A DNA stretch of 64,000 bases from Bacteroidota bacterium. Lineage in GTDB: Bacteria; Bacteroidota; Bacteroidia; Cytophagales; Cyclobacteriaceae. The position numbers and the translations under genes were made by a program. The notes under the pieces were generated by a model. The model did no database searches. It saw nothing but the letters and a program-made list of their open reading frames with translations, and was not told the DNA's origin. The stretch lies in the NCBI GenBank assembly GCA_018266435.1, contig JAFEAL010000004.1:124001-188000 (forward strand). The letters run 5' to 3'. Shown here piece after piece: positions 1-9,734 of this stretch. Numbering within the stretch: position 1 is the first letter of the stretch; each line of letters opens with the position of its first letter.

Positions 1-2754
1 CAAAATCAGTCATCCATCTCCAATGCATTTGTCACCATGACACCCCGAAGGGCTGAGTTTTATGCTATGCCCACTCAGAACTATAATTTTAGCGGTAACA
101 ATGATTGGCTGAATATGCTGGCCACACATGAATATCGCCACATTGCTCAGTTTCAGCATGCCAGGCGGGGGTTTAGCAAATTGTTGGGTTATGCTTTTGG
201 ATACAATGTATTTGCCGGGCTAACGTATGTGGCGGCACCACAATGGTTTTGGGAAGGCGATGCGGTAGCTACAGAAACCGCATTTACTCAGTCAGGTCGC
301 GGGCGTATTCCTAACTTCGATTTACTGATGCGCACCAACCTTCAGGAAGGCAGGGTCTTTAATTATCACAAACAGTATTTAGAATCGTACAAAAATAAAA
401 TTCCTAATTGGTACGTGCTGGGCTATCACATGGTTTCTTACCTGAGAAAGAAAACTAATGACCCGCAAATATGGGATAAGGTTACAGCTCGCTCATGGAG
501 TGTGCCATTTATCCCTTTCCGGTTTTCGTCTGCATTAAAAAAAGAAACCGGCCTGACCGTGACTGCACTTTACCGCGAGATGGCAGCCGACTTGCAAAAA
601 CAATACAAAGCGCAACAAGACACGCTGAAGCTGACTTCTTTTGAAACCGTGAACCATCGCACCAGCGAAGCATACACTGATTTTTTATACCCGCATGAGT
701 TGGAAGATGGAAGTGTGGTTGCCAGGAGGGTGGGCATTGGCGACATTGAAAAATTAGTTGTGTTTAAAAACGGAACAGAACAAAGTAAATACACCCAAGG
801 GATTATTAATGAATCGGGAATGCAGACTGCTACCAACAGCCGGGTGGTATGGAATGAATTTCGCTATGACCCGCGATGGCAGGTGAAGAATTTTTCAGTA
901 GTGGTAGGCTATGATTTGGTAAGCAGGCAAAAAACTGTACTTGGTGTAAAATCGCGGTATGCCTCAGCAGCAATTTCACCCAACGGATATCAGGTGGCTA
1001 CCATAGAAACAACCACCGAGTACCAAACGCATTTGGTAATACTCGATTATTTTAGCGGCCGAGTTTTAAAAACATTTGATAACCCCAACAATGATTTTAT
1101 CTCAATGCCACGCTTTACAACTGATGGAAAGAATATTGTTGCCCTGCTTACCAATACAAAAGGAAAAGCCATGGTTCAATTTAATGTGGCATCAGGAGGG
1201 ATGAAACCACTTACAGATTTTTCAAACGAAAATATCGGGCATCCTGTGCCTTTTGGAAAATACATTATATATAATTCACCCATTAGTGGAATTGACAACA
1301 TCTACGCACTAGATACGTTGTCGGGCGAGCGATACCAGATCACGTGTAGCAAATATGGTTCGTACAACCCATCAATATCACGCGATGGAAAATGGATTTA
1401 TTACAACGAACAAGGGCGAAATGGAATGGATATTGCTAAAATTCCGGTTGATCCAAATTCCTGGAGGCCTTGGAAGTGGTTTGTTCAACCCGGCAACACC
1501 TTTAAACATTTGGTAGAACAAGAAGGAGAGCCATCTGTATTAAACAACATTCCTCAAACCCAGTATGACACCAAAAGATATTACCGATGGAAGGGTTTAA
1601 TCAATCCATACAGTTGGGGAGGTACCGTTAGCACTTCGCTTACATCTGCATTTGTAGGAATTTCTTCACAAGATTTATTAAGTACCACATTGTTAAGTGC
1701 CGGTTATGTTTATAACAAAACCGAGCGTGCCGGTTCATGGCTGGCTACAGTGAGTTACCAGGGATGGTTTCCAATCATTGACGTGTCGGCAAGTGTAGCC
1801 AACCGTAACGTAAACCAGGGAGACATCACAACGGTTACACAAACGGGAACCCCGGGCAACTACACATCTACAGTACAAGATAAAAACCTGAATTTTAAGT
1901 GGCAAGAGAATACTATAGAGGCAGGCTTGCGGGTTCCCCTGATTACCACCACTTCAAAATATTATGGCAATGTTACGGTGGGTAATTCTATAGGCATAAC
2001 ACAAGTAACGAATTTTAGAAATTCGATTACTACAGCCCCTGACCGGATTTTCCCGGCTTACATTAGAAATGATACGGTGTATGGTTTTTATTCCTTCTTT
2101 AACAGGGTAGGTAATGGAAACGTGGTATTTAATAATTTTTCTATTTCCGGTTACCGATTGCTTAAGCAAAGCCCTCGTGATATTAACAGCAAATGGGGGC
2201 AGGAATTTTTCTTGAATGCATACAATACACCATACGGAGGAGATTACAGTGGTTCTCAGTTTTCATTTTATGGTGTATTGTTTTTTCCGGGATTGTTTAA
2301 GCATCATTCGCTGTGGGGCTATTGGGGCTACCAACATACACTACTAAGCAATGTGTATCGCGATGCAACCCGAAAAGGCATTGCCGACAATCATAATTAT
2401 GTTTTTCAAAATGGAGTGCCAGCACCGCGCGGACTAACTATTTCAAGGTTTTCTGATTTTTATTCGATGTCAGCAAACTATACACTGCCCGTGTGGTATC
2501 CTGATATTGCGGTGGGGCCTTTGCTTAACATTCAGCGGATGCGGGTCAATGGATTTTTAGATTATGGCTTCGGGCAAGGCAGTATCAATAATCCCACAAC
2601 TACACAAGCCTACACATCCACCGGAGTAGAAGTGAAATTCGATATTAACGTAATGCGGTTGCTGCCTCAACTGGATGTGGGCTTTCGCTATTCTATGGGC
2701 ATCCAGCCGGCTACCACTTTATTTGAGGTGCTGATTGGAACAATCAATTTTTGA
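1..2754 (+). CDS. Surface protein: metalloprotease-like N-terminus, beta-propeller, outer-membrane barrel (5' truncated)
   Basis: The reading frame is open from base 1, so the N-terminus lies outside the window; the first visible ATG (37) is internal. About 45 residues into the visible part is HEYRH, an HExxH zinc motif, followed by a WFWEGDA stretch that could supply the third ligand, as in gluzincin-like peptidases. The middle (roughly residues 210-500) has repeated strand-rich segments of the TolB/PD40 type, including SRDGKWIYYNEQG, suggesting a beta-propeller. The last 350 residues are rich in alternating aromatic strands and end in a phenylalanine (INF), as expected for an outer-membrane barrel. 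It is probably a surface-anchored protein, but substrate and activity cannot be read from sequence. The domain order is inferred by eye. Confidence 0.7.
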   Translation, partial: QNQSSISNAFVTMTPRRAEFYAMPTQNYNFSGNNDWLNMLATHEYRHIAQFQHARRGFSKLLGYAFGYNVFAGLTYVAAPQWFWEGDAVATETAFTQSGRGRIPNFDLLMRTNLQEGRVFNYHKQYLESYKNKIPNWYVLGYHMVSYLRKKTNDPQIWDKVTARSWSVPFIPFRFSSALKKETGLTVTALYREMAADLQKQYKAQQDTLKLTSFETVNHRTSEAYTDFLYPHELEDGSVVARRVGIGDIEKLVVFKNGTEQSKYTQGIINESGMQTATNSRVVWNEFRYDPRWQVKNFSVVVGYDLVSRQKTVLGVKSRYASAAISPNGYQVATIETTTEYQTHLVILDYFSGRVLKTFDNPNNDFISMPRFTTDGKNIVALLTNTKGKAMVQFNVASGGMKPLTDFSNENIGHPVPFGKYIIYNSPISGIDNIYALDTLSGERYQITCSKYGSYNPSISRDGKWIYYNEQGRNGMDIAKIPVDPNSWRPWKWFVQPGNTFKHLVEQEGEPSVLNNIPQTQYDTKRYYRWKGLINPYSWGGTVSTSLTSAFVGISSQDLLSTTLLSAGYVYNKTERAGSWLATVSYQGWFPIIDVSASVANRNVNQGDITTVTQTGTPGNYTSTVQDKNLNFKWQENTIEAGLRVPLITTTSKYYGNVTVGNSIGITQVTNFRNSITTAPDRIFPAYIRNDTVYGFYSFFNRVGNGNVVFNNFSISGYRLLKQSPRDINSKWGQEFFLNAYNTPYGGDYSGSQFSFYGVLFFPGLFKHHSLWGYWGYQHTLLSNVYRDATRKGIADNHNYVFQNGVPAPRGLTISRFSDFYSMSANYTLPVWYPDIAVGPLLNIQRMRVNGFLDYGFGQGSINNPTTTQAYTSTGVEVKFDINVMRLLPQLDVGFRYSMGIQPATTLFEVLIGTINF

Positions 2755-2884
2755 TCGGTATAACCTTCAACTTCCGATTTCAATTGTCAAATTTCGCCTT
2801 TCACATTCCTTTAAAATCAGTTATTTTTGAACCTTGCAAAGTATCTAAAACCGTAAATCGTAATTCACAAATCGTAAATACAAA

Positions 2885-4495
2885 ATGGCTGAGATAGTAC
2901 GCATGCCCAAGATGAGCGACACCATGACGGAAGGGGTGATTGCCAAGTGGCACAAAAAAGTAGGAGACACGGTAAAATCGGGCGAATTGATGGCCGAAAT
3001 TGAAACCGATAAAGCCACCATGGACTATGAGTCATTCAACTCAGGCACTGTTCTGTACTTGGGGGCAAAAGAAAAAGAAGCGGTACAAATCAATGCGGTG
3101 CTGGCCATTGTAGGCAAACCAGGCGAAGATTACTCTGCCCTTCTTGCCGGAGCACAAACTACGGCTTCGTCCGGAGGAAAAACAGAAACAAAAACTGACC
3201 CTGTGGTGGCTGTTGCAGAAGTTCCATCCATTGACACCTCAGCAATTAAAGCCCAACTGGTGTTAATGCCCAAGATGAGCGACACCATGACGGAAGGGGT
3301 GATTGCCAAATGGCACAAAAAAGTGGGTGACACCGTGAAGTCGGGCGAGTTGATGGCTGAAATTGAGACCGACAAAGCCACCATGGATTACGAGTCATTC
3401 AATACAGGCACCATTCTATACCTTGGTGCGAAAGAAAAAGAGGCTGTAAAAATCAATGATGTATTGGCCATCATTGGAGAAAAAAATGCCGATTGGCAAA
3501 CGTTGTTAAAAGCACATCAGGCTAAATCATCCGGTGGAAGTAAACCGGTACCGGTTGCATCGGCCTCAACCGCCTCCTCGGCAAGTGTTCAGGTATCGAG
3601 CAATGGATCGTCTTCATCAAACGGAAGATTAAAAGCATCTCCGTTAGCTAAAAAAATTGCCAAAGATTTGGGATATGATATTAACAAAATTAGTGGCACC
3701 GGAGATCACGGGCGCATTACCAAGCATGATGTAGAGAACTATAAACCTTCAGCAGCTTCTTCATTGACAGAAAAAATCACTGCATCCGTAGTACTTCCGC
3801 AAGTAGTAGGGCAGGAGAGTTATGAAGAGGTAGCCGTTTCTCAGATGCGTAAGACCATTGCCAAACGTTTGGCTGAGAGTAAGTTCAGCGCTCCTCATTT
3901 TTACCTTACCATGGAGATTAACATGGATAAAGCTGTGGAGGCGCGCAAGAGCATGAATGAAATTGCCCCGGTAAAAATTTCATTCAATGACATGGTTATT
4001 AAAGCTGTGGCAGCCGCCCTGCGTCAGCATCCCGATGTAAACGTGAGTTGGCTGGGTGATAAGATCAGAAAAAACCACCACGTGCACATTGGTGTGGCGG
4101 TGGCTGTGAAAGACGGGCTGCTTGTGCCGGTAGTTCGTTTTGCTGATAATAAGTCGCTTTCACACATTGCATTGGAAGTAAAAGACCTTGCGCAAAAAGC
4201 ACACGATAAAAAACTTCAACCGACTGATTGGGAGGGGAGCACATTTACTATTTCCAATCTAGGCATGTTTGGTATTGAAGAATTTACGGCAATTATCAAC
4301 CCGCCAGATGCGTGCATTCTGGCCGTGGGCGGAATAAAAGAAACGGCCATTGTGAAGAACGGGCAACTTGCCGTAGGCAATATTATGAAAGTAACCATGT
4401 CGTGCGATCATCGTGCGGTAGATGGTGCCGTAGGCTCAGCATTCTTGAAAACCCTGAAAGGGTTGCTTGAAGATCCGGTTCGGATTTTAATTTAA
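2885..4495 (+). CDS. pdhC: Pyruvate dehydrogenase E2 (dihydrolipoamide acetyltransferase)
   Basis: This is the core acetyltransferase of the pyruvate dehydrogenase complex, moving acetyl groups from lipoyl arms to CoA. It has two lipoyl domains with the lipoylation motif ETDKATM (lysines near residues 43 and 164), an Ala/Ser-rich linker, an E3/E1-binding peripheral domain around 250-285 (SPLAKKIAKDLG, GTGDHGRITKHDV), and a C-terminal catalytic domain with CDHRAVDGA carrying the active-site histidine and aspartate. At 536 residues it has the usual length for a two-lipoyl E2. The two lipoyl domains are nearly identical even at DNA level, a sign of recent duplication or gene conversion. A strong terminator hairpin follows at 4523. 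Confidence 0.95.
   Translation: MAEIVRMPKMSDTMTEGVIAKWHKKVGDTVKSGELMAEIETDKATMDYESFNSGTVLYLGAKEKEAVQINAVLAIVGKPGEDYSALLAGAQTTASSGGKTETKTDPVVAVAEVPSIDTSAIKAQLVLMPKMSDTMTEGVIAKWHKKVGDTVKSGELMAEIETDKATMDYESFNTGTILYLGAKEKEAVKINDVLAIIGEKNADWQTLLKAHQAKSSGGSKPVPVASASTASSASVQVSSNGSSSSNGRLKASPLAKKIAKDLGYDINKISGTGDHGRITKHDVENYKPSAASSLTEKITASVVLPQVVGQESYEEVAVSQMRKTIAKRLAESKFSAPHFYLTMEINMDKAVEARKSMNEIAPVKISFNDMVIKAVAAALRQHPDVNVSWLGDKIRKNHHVHIGVAVAVKDGLLVPVVRFADNKSLSHIALEVKDLAQKAHDKKLQPTDWEGSTFTISNLGMFGIEEFTAIINPPDACILAVGGIKETAIVKNGQLAVGNIMKVTMSCDHRAVDGAVGSAFLKTLKGLLEDPVRILI
2903..3480 (+). repeat. Tandem duplication of the lipoyl-domain coding sequence
   Basis: The stretch starting at 2903 recurs at 3266, an offset of 363 bases (121 codons). 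The first 50 or so bases of each copy are almost identical at nucleotide level, and similarity continues to about 3100 and 3480. The repeat sits inside pdhC and encodes its two lipoyl domains. Confidence 0.85.
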
Positions 4496-4522
4496 TAATG
4501 AAAGCAGACGTGCCTTCTGTGG

Positions 4523-4559
4523 CTCATCAACAGAAGTTCATCTCCCTTGATGAGTTTTT
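4523..4559 (+). terminator. Rho-independent terminator after pdhC
   Basis: An 8-bp perfect stem (CTCATCAA at 4523-4530 with TTGATGAG at 4547-4554) is followed directly by TTTTT. It separates pdhC from hslV, which suggests hslV has its own promoter in 4560-4688. Confidence 0.65.
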
Positions 4560-4688
4560 ACGGCTACCCGATATGCTTCGGCCACAGGAAACCTGAAGGA
4601 TATAAATCACCGGATCAAACGCTCACTATGACGTGCGTGGATGTGAATACTTCGTTGAAAACCGTTTTTTACTTTACAGCTTTAGATC

Positions 4689-5231
4689 ATGAATAACTTA
4701 ATTCACGCCACCACCATTCTTGCAATACACCACAATGGAGCCGTTGCCATAGGCGGTGACGGACAGGCCACCATGGGCAACACCATTGCCAAAAGCAATG
4801 TGAAAAAAATTCGCAGACTTCAGGATGGAAAAGTATTGACCGGGTTTGCCGGGTCAACTGCAGATGCGTTTACGTTACTCGACCGTTTTGATGAAAAGCT
4901 AAATGCGTACGGAGGCAACATGAAGCGCGCGGCCATAGAGTTGGCCAAAGACTGGCGCATGGATCGCTACCTGAGAAGGCTGGAAGCCATGCTCATTACG
5001 TGCAATAAAAACGAACTATTAATACTCTCGGGTACGGGCGATGTAATTGAACCCGACCATCAGGTAGCGGCAATCGGCTCTGGAGCCATGTATGCGCAGT
5101 CGGCAGCATTAGCATTGAAGAAACATGCTCCGCATTTATCGGCTGAAGAGATGGTGCGCGAGAGCCTGACGATTGCAGCTGATATTTGCATTTATACTAA
5201 TCACAATTTAGTGATTGAGAGAATAGGTTAA
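4689..5231 (+). CDS. hslV: ATP-dependent protease subunit HslV
   Basis: HslV is the threonine peptidase of the HslUV (ClpYQ) complex, a bacterial relative of the proteasome beta subunit. After a short propeptide the sequence reads HA-TTILAI, placing the catalytic Thr at residue 8 of the precursor, followed by GGDGQATMGN and the conserved lysine pair in NVKKIRRL. The 180-residue length matches the family. The ATPase partner HslU is not next to it, so hslU must lie elsewhere. The stop codon overlaps that of the convergent gene by four bases (TTAA). It provides a host proteasome-fold reference for the unrelated prophage gene at 38395-39117. Confidence 0.95.
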   Translation: MNNLIHATTILAIHHNGAVAIGGDGQATMGNTIAKSNVKKIRRLQDGKVLTGFAGSTADAFTLLDRFDEKLNAYGGNMKRAAIELAKDWRMDRYLRRLEAMLITCNKNELLILSGTGDVIEPDHQVAAIGSGAMYAQSAALALKKHAPHLSAEEMVRESLTIAADICIYTNHNLVIERIG

Positions 5232-6562
5232 TTTATTTTCTTACCCTCCATCCATGCTCCGTTTTGCCTGAGTTTCAGATTGATTATTTTTCCTTTCTTA
5301 TCTCGGCTGAATAAAATGGAAACCGGTACAACTTTCAGGTAAAACCGATCGGTAGAATCGGAATGCATGGTAAACTGAGGTTGGCCGGTTGCCTGACCAA
5401 GCAAACTGGTTCCTTCGGTTTTTACCGTAATTTTAAATTGCGGGCTGATTTCATAAATGCCGTCATACTCTTTCAATTTAGCAGCATCTATTGTAATTGG
5501 TGTTTTTATTTTTTTTAACGGATAGCTGTTGTTCAGCCAATGAAAACCCAAATCATCTGCCCCGATAGTAGAGTTGGTGAGGATGACAATGGCCCGTTTG
5601 GTTTTTGGGTCGAATCCAATAAATGAACGGAACCCGCCCGTGCCGCCATTGTGCCAAATGTACTGGTGATCTTTGATGTGCCAGCCCATAGCAATTTGTA
5701 TGGAGGCACCGATGGCATCAGCCACCTCTGCGTGAGCCTGTTGAAATGCCAAGCTCAATTTATCAGGGTTATCTGAAAGTTGCGCTATTGCATATTTCAT
5801 CATGTCTTCAGCATTGGATACAATCCCTCCGGCTCCCACCATTACACTTTGATCTGTCCAAGTCCAGGATTCTACTGGTTTAGAGTCGTTGTAACCGGTG
5901 GCAAATAAATTATTGAATTTTCGTTCACCACTGATAAATGTTTGCTCCATGCCCAGTGGGGTGAGAATGATTTCCTGAATCAGTTTGGAGTAAGTTGTTT
6001 TCATTTGGTTGGCCAGAATAAAACCCAGCAAACCCATTCCCAGGTTTGAGTATTCATATTGTTTTCCGGGGTCAGTGCTGAGTTCACATTTATTGAGAAA
6101 AGCGGCCAGTTCTTTTGAGGTGTAGTCGATGTAGGGATTATTAGGATTAGCCGGGGCGAAATTGCTCGGCATTCGCGGCAAACCAGATTGAGCCGAGGCG
6201 AGATGAAGCAAGGTAATTTGTTTTCCGTTGCGATCGGGCAGCGTGATGGTTGAGGGTAAATAATTTTGTGCGGGGTCGTTGAGTTTCAGAATTTTCTCAT
6301 TAACCAGGTAGGACAATACTGAGGTGGTGAATGTTTTTGTAATGGAACCAATTTCAAAAAATGTTTTTGAAGAAACGGCTTCATGGGCAGCTACATTAGA
6401 TTGACCAAATGCATAATAAGAAGTTTTTCCGTTTTCATAAATACCAACCGAGATACCGGGTGTTTCTTCGGTATCAACTCTTGTCTTACACAAGGTTTCA
6501 AAATCCTGACCTTTAACCAGGTACGTTGTTAGGCAAATTGAAAATGCAAAAAGGTATTTCAT
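5228..6562 (-). CDS. Secreted serine hydrolase, class C beta-lactamase fold
   Basis: A signal peptide (residues 1 to about 18, ending near VKGQ) precedes a penicillin-binding-protein-like domain. The three catalytic motifs are visible: SxxK as SITK in GSITKTFTT, YxN as YSN in YEYSNLGMG, and HxG as HNGG. A C-terminal 90-residue strand-rich domain follows (DGIYEISPQFKITV), as in many Bacteroidetes esterase/peptidase homologues. The substrate is unknown; such proteins include D-aminopeptidases, esterases and true AmpC enzymes. It overlaps the upstream permease gene by four bases, so the two are probably cotranscribed. Confidence 0.85.
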   Translation of the reverse strand: MKYLFAFSICLTTYLVKGQDFETLCKTRVDTEETPGISVGIYENGKTSYYAFGQSNVAAHEAVSSKTFFEIGSITKTFTTSVLSYLVNEKILKLNDPAQNYLPSTITLPDRNGKQITLLHLASAQSGLPRMPSNFAPANPNNPYIDYTSKELAAFLNKCELSTDPGKQYEYSNLGMGLLGFILANQMKTTYSKLIQEIILTPLGMEQTFISGERKFNNLFATGYNDSKPVESWTWTDQSVMVGAGGIVSNAEDMMKYAIAQLSDNPDKLSLAFQQAHAEVADAIGASIQIAMGWHIKDHQYIWHNGGTGGFRSFIGFDPKTKRAIVILTNSTIGADDLGFHWLNNSYPLKKIKTPITIDAAKLKEYDGIYEISPQFKITVKTEGTSLLGQATGQPQFTMHSDSTDRFYLKVVPVSILFSRDKKGKIINLKLRQNGAWMEGKKIN

Positions 6563-7623
6563 TCTTTTGGGGTTAAGCCAGCAACGGGTTCGTTAGGCGG
6601 GGTTTCATCTCCGAGTAACACAACCATCGGTTTAAACGAGGTGGAGTAACCCAACAGGATTTTCAAAATACCCACAGCCGGCACGGCCAAAATCATTCCG
6701 GCTATACCCCAGATTTTTCCGGCCAGCAATAAAGCAATCACTGCAGCCAGCGCATTGATACTGATGCGTGACCCGGTAATCTTAGGAGTAATAAAATTAC
6801 CTTCCATAAACTGAACCAAGCCGTGAACACCCACTACACCCACGGCATACCAGGCTGAGTCTTTGGTAACCAGGGCCAGTAATGTGGGCAGTGTAGCTCC
6901 AATGGTGATGCCCACGTAGGGAATCATGGTGAGCGTGCCCGAGAGAAATCCGAAGAAGATGGCATGGTCAATACCCAAAACCAATAATCCAATGCTGTTC
7001 AGTGCTCCGGCAATAAAAACCACAATGGCTAAACCGGAAATATATCCTCTTACTACTTGCTGAATTTCATTTTTCCACTGAAGGGTATTGTTAGGCCTGA
7101 GTTCAAGCAAAAAACGGTTGAAACGATCACGATAATACAGGAAAAGAAAAATGTAAATAGGTATCTGAATGAAAAAATAAATCAGGTACGATGTAGAGAG
7201 TAGTAACTCTGAAGCATAGGTTGATAGGTTTTTGATTACTTCCTTTACATATTGTACTTGCTCTTCTGTGGTGATATTAAACTGTTGACTGAGTGATTCG
7301 TTAACGTGGGTAATCAGCCTGTAAAATTTTTCTTCTATTCCCGGAAGGCTTTGAACCAAACTCGTAAGCTGTGAAATGACGAACCAACTGATAATGGCTA
7401 CTGTCAATAGAGCAATCAGCAAGACAATGATAATCGAAAAAATACGTCCGATTTTTTTTTCTAACCGTTTGGCGATCGGCAAAAGAACAACGGAGAACAA
7501 GGCGGCAAAAACGATGGGTACTAAAATATCTTTGGTGAGAATCAGGGCAGCAATAACAATAGTTAATACCACCAGTAATTTAAAGGCACGGTCGAGGGTT
7601 GGTGAGTAGGTTGATTGATCCAT
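6559..7623 (-). CDS. AI-2E family (PerM-type) membrane transporter
   Basis: A 354-residue protein with about eight predicted membrane spans and the family layout: two N-terminal spans, a charged amphipathic stretch (residues about 75-140), then a C-terminal cluster including GHTMIPYVG-like text (here LTMIPYVGITIGA) and the late PKITG motif (NFITPKITGSRISI). Members of the family include TqsA and Na+/H+ antiporter-like proteins, so the actual substrate is open. It starts 11 bases after the aminotransferase stop and overlaps the serine hydrolase start, forming a three-gene minus-strand operon. Confidence 0.85.
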   Translation of the reverse strand: MDQSTYSPTLDRAFKLLVVLTIVIAALILTKDILVPIVFAALFSVVLLPIAKRLEKKIGRIFSIIIVLLIALLTVAIISWFVISQLTSLVQSLPGIEEKFYRLITHVNESLSQQFNITTEEQVQYVKEVIKNLSTYASELLLSTSYLIYFFIQIPIYIFLFLYYRDRFNRFLLELRPNNTLQWKNEIQQVVRGYISGLAIVVFIAGALNSIGLLVLGIDHAIFFGFLSGTLTMIPYVGITIGATLPTLLALVTKDSAWYAVGVVGVHGLVQFMEGNFITPKITGSRISINALAAVIALLLAGKIWGIAGMILAVPAVGILKILLGYSTSFKPMVVLLGDETPPNEPVAGLTPKE

Positions 7624-7634
7624 AAGAGGAAAGA

Positions 7635-8819
7635 TTATGAATTTTCTATTGCTTTCAAAATGACGCTACAGGCTTTATGAATTTCTTCTTTGGTAATAGT
7701 CAGGGGAGGAGCGATTCGGAAACTGTAGGGATGAGATAGGAACCAATACCCGATCACGCCATGATCTTTGCAATAATTCACAATCCGGCTTACGCGCTCG
7801 CTGCTATCAAAGTCAATGGCAAACATCAACCCTATTCTGCGTAATTCTTTTATGTTAGAATGTTGCAACAATTTTTCGATCAACTGCCCTTTCGCTTCGA
7901 CTTGTTCTAAAATTTTTTCTTCTTCTATTGCCTGAAGTGTGGCCAGTGCGGAAGCACAACACACCGGGTTTCCGCCAAAGGTGGTGATGTGGCCCAGAAT
8001 AGGGTCATGGCTTAGCAAACTCATTTTTTTATTACTCGAAATAAATGCTGCAATGGGCAACCCACCGCCAAAAGCTTTACCCAGGGTGAGTATGTCGGGC
8101 ACAATTCCAAATCGCTCAAAGGCAAACAATGTTCCGGTACGCCCCATGCCGCATTGAATTTCATCGAGGATCAACTGGGTTCCGGTTTCATCGCATTTTT
8201 TTCGTACAGCCTGCAGGTATTTTTTTTCAGGGATACGTACGCCCGCATCGCCCTGAATGGTTTCCATGATTACGCAAGCAACAGATTCTGTGATTTTATT
8301 CAGCTCTTGTTCATTGTTGTATTCAATAAACTCAACATTGGGCAGTAATGGACGGAAGGTACGTTTCTTTAGTTCATTGTCTGACACACTCAACGCTCCG
8401 TGTGTGTTTCCATGGTATGATTTTTTACAGGAAATGATTTTAATGCGGCCGGTAATCCGTTTGGCCAGTTTAAGTGCAGCCTCATTAGCTTCTGCTCCAG
8501 AGTTGACGAAATACGAGCAATTCAGTTGGGGGGGTAAGAGTTCTGAAAGTTTTTTTGCCAGTAAATTTGATGGAGCTTGAATGAACTCACCGTACACCAT
8601 CACGTGCAGGTGCTTATCCACCTGATCTTTTATGGCCTTCACCACGTATGGATGCCGATGCCCGAGATTGGATACACCAATTCCTGAAATCATATCCATG
8701 TATTTCTTTTCGTCCGGACCAAAGAGGTAAATTCCTTCAGCCCGCTCAATGGGAATCAGAAATGGAAATGGGGAAGTTGGGGCCAGATGATTTAAAAAGA
8801 CAGATTCGCTGAATTCCAT
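7635..8819 (-). CDS. Class III PLP-dependent aminotransferase
   Basis: A 394-residue fold-type I aminotransferase. It shows the phosphate-binding NSGAEANEAALKLA, SYHGNTHGALS, the aspartate motif ILDEIQCGMGRTG, and the PLP lysine in TLGKAFGGGLPIAAF. These resemble acetylornithine/ornithine-type aminotransferases, but there are no arginine-biosynthesis neighbours, so the substrate is not assigned. It is the first gene of the minus-strand operon with the permease and serine hydrolase. Confidence 0.88.
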   Translation of the reverse strand: MEFSESVFLNHLAPTSPFPFLIPIERAEGIYLFGPDEKKYMDMISGIGVSNLGHRHPYVVKAIKDQVDKHLHVMVYGEFIQAPSNLLAKKLSELLPPQLNCSYFVNSGAEANEAALKLAKRITGRIKIISCKKSYHGNTHGALSVSDNELKKRTFRPLLPNVEFIEYNNEQELNKITESVACVIMETIQGDAGVRIPEKKYLQAVRKKCDETGTQLILDEIQCGMGRTGTLFAFERFGIVPDILTLGKAFGGGLPIAAFISSNKKMSLLSHDPILGHITTFGGNPVCCASALATLQAIEEEKILEQVEAKGQLIEKLLQHSNIKELRRIGLMFAIDFDSSERVSRIVNYCKDHGVIGYWFLSHPYSFRIAPPLTITKEEIHKACSVILKAIENS

Positions 8820-9083
8820 AGAGCAAATCTACGCAGTGGATTGAACTGTTAAAAACAAGTTAAAACAGAGGCTGGCTAATTTATTTATAAAGCAGTACCT
8901 TTTTTTGTAACCTATTGAGTGTTCACCTACCCTAAATGAATGGTAGCAATAGAAAAGCTAAAAATGATGACGATCAATAAAGACCAATTATTGAACAAAA
9001 TCATAAAAAAGGCAGTTATCCAAGTGTATATCCAATAATTAAAAACAAACAAGTGGTGATCACTACCGTAAATACCAAGTGAC

Positions 9084-9734
9084 ATGAGTTTATTCGAAAA
9101 ACTTTCTGAAACAGAAATAATCCAACGAATTTTAAAAGGTGAAAAAGAACTTTTTGAAATTATTGTCAGGCGATACAACCCTTATTTATACAAAGTAGGC
9201 CGGTCATACAACTACAACCACGAAGACACTCAGGATTTAATGCAGGATACTTTTGTAGATACCTATAAATGTTTGCCGCAGTTTGAAGGACGATCAGGTT
9301 TTAAAACCTGGATCATACGCATCATGATGAATAATTGTTTTCGAAGAAAAACTAAGGCGTACTTTAAAAACGAAATTATGCAAGACGAGATAAACGAGCA
9401 GGTAATCCCTATGTTCTCTCAAAATCATCAAAGCACCGATACAATACTTCATGCCCGCGAGTTGGGTACCATCATAGAAGAGGCCCTCAGTAAAATTCCT
9501 TTCGACTACCGGATGGTTTTTTCGTTGCGCGAAATGAATGAAATGAATCTGGCCGAGACAGCCGATCTGCTTAATATCAGCGAGGCCAACGTAAAAGTAA
9601 GGTTAAGCCGTGCCAAAATGATGTTGCGCAGTGAAATCGAAAAATCCTATTCCAGCAAAGAACTGTACGAGTTTAATTTAATCTATTGTAACACCATGGT
9701 AGAGAAGGTAATGAAAAAAATAAATGAACTATGA
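9084..9734 (+). CDS. Sigma-70 family (ECF-like) RNA polymerase sigma factor
   Basis: The 216-residue protein has region 2 (IVRRYNPYLYKVGRSY, then DTQDLMQDTFVDTY for the core-binding and -10 recognition helices) and region 4 with a helix-turn-helix (MNEMNLAETADLLNISEANVKVRLSRAKMML, positions about 155-190). No anti-sigma factor is adjacent. Its stop overlaps the folE start as ATGA, so sigma factor, folE and the reductase are likely one operon. The 260 bases upstream of it contain no gene I can support. Confidence 0.88.
   Translation: MSLFEKLSETEIIQRILKGEKELFEIIVRRYNPYLYKVGRSYNYNHEDTQDLMQDTFVDTYKCLPQFEGRSGFKTWIIRIMMNNCFRRKTKAYFKNEIMQDEINEQVIPMFSQNHQSTDTILHARELGTIIEEALSKIPFDYRMVFSLREMNEMNLAETADLLNISEANVKVRLSRAKMMLRSEIEKSYSSKELYEFNLIYCNTMVEKVMKKINEL

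Noticed and set aside
4498-4596. 32-codon plus-strand frame after pdhC (ISLDEFLRLPD)
   Set aside because: It contains the pdhC terminator hairpin and is too short to support; a faint resemblance to a Uma2-type start is not enough.
8927-9178. 83-codon hydrophobic minus-strand frame before the sigma factor
   Set aside because: It is antisense to the sigma factor start and its composition reflects AT-rich DNA; no coupled gene or family.
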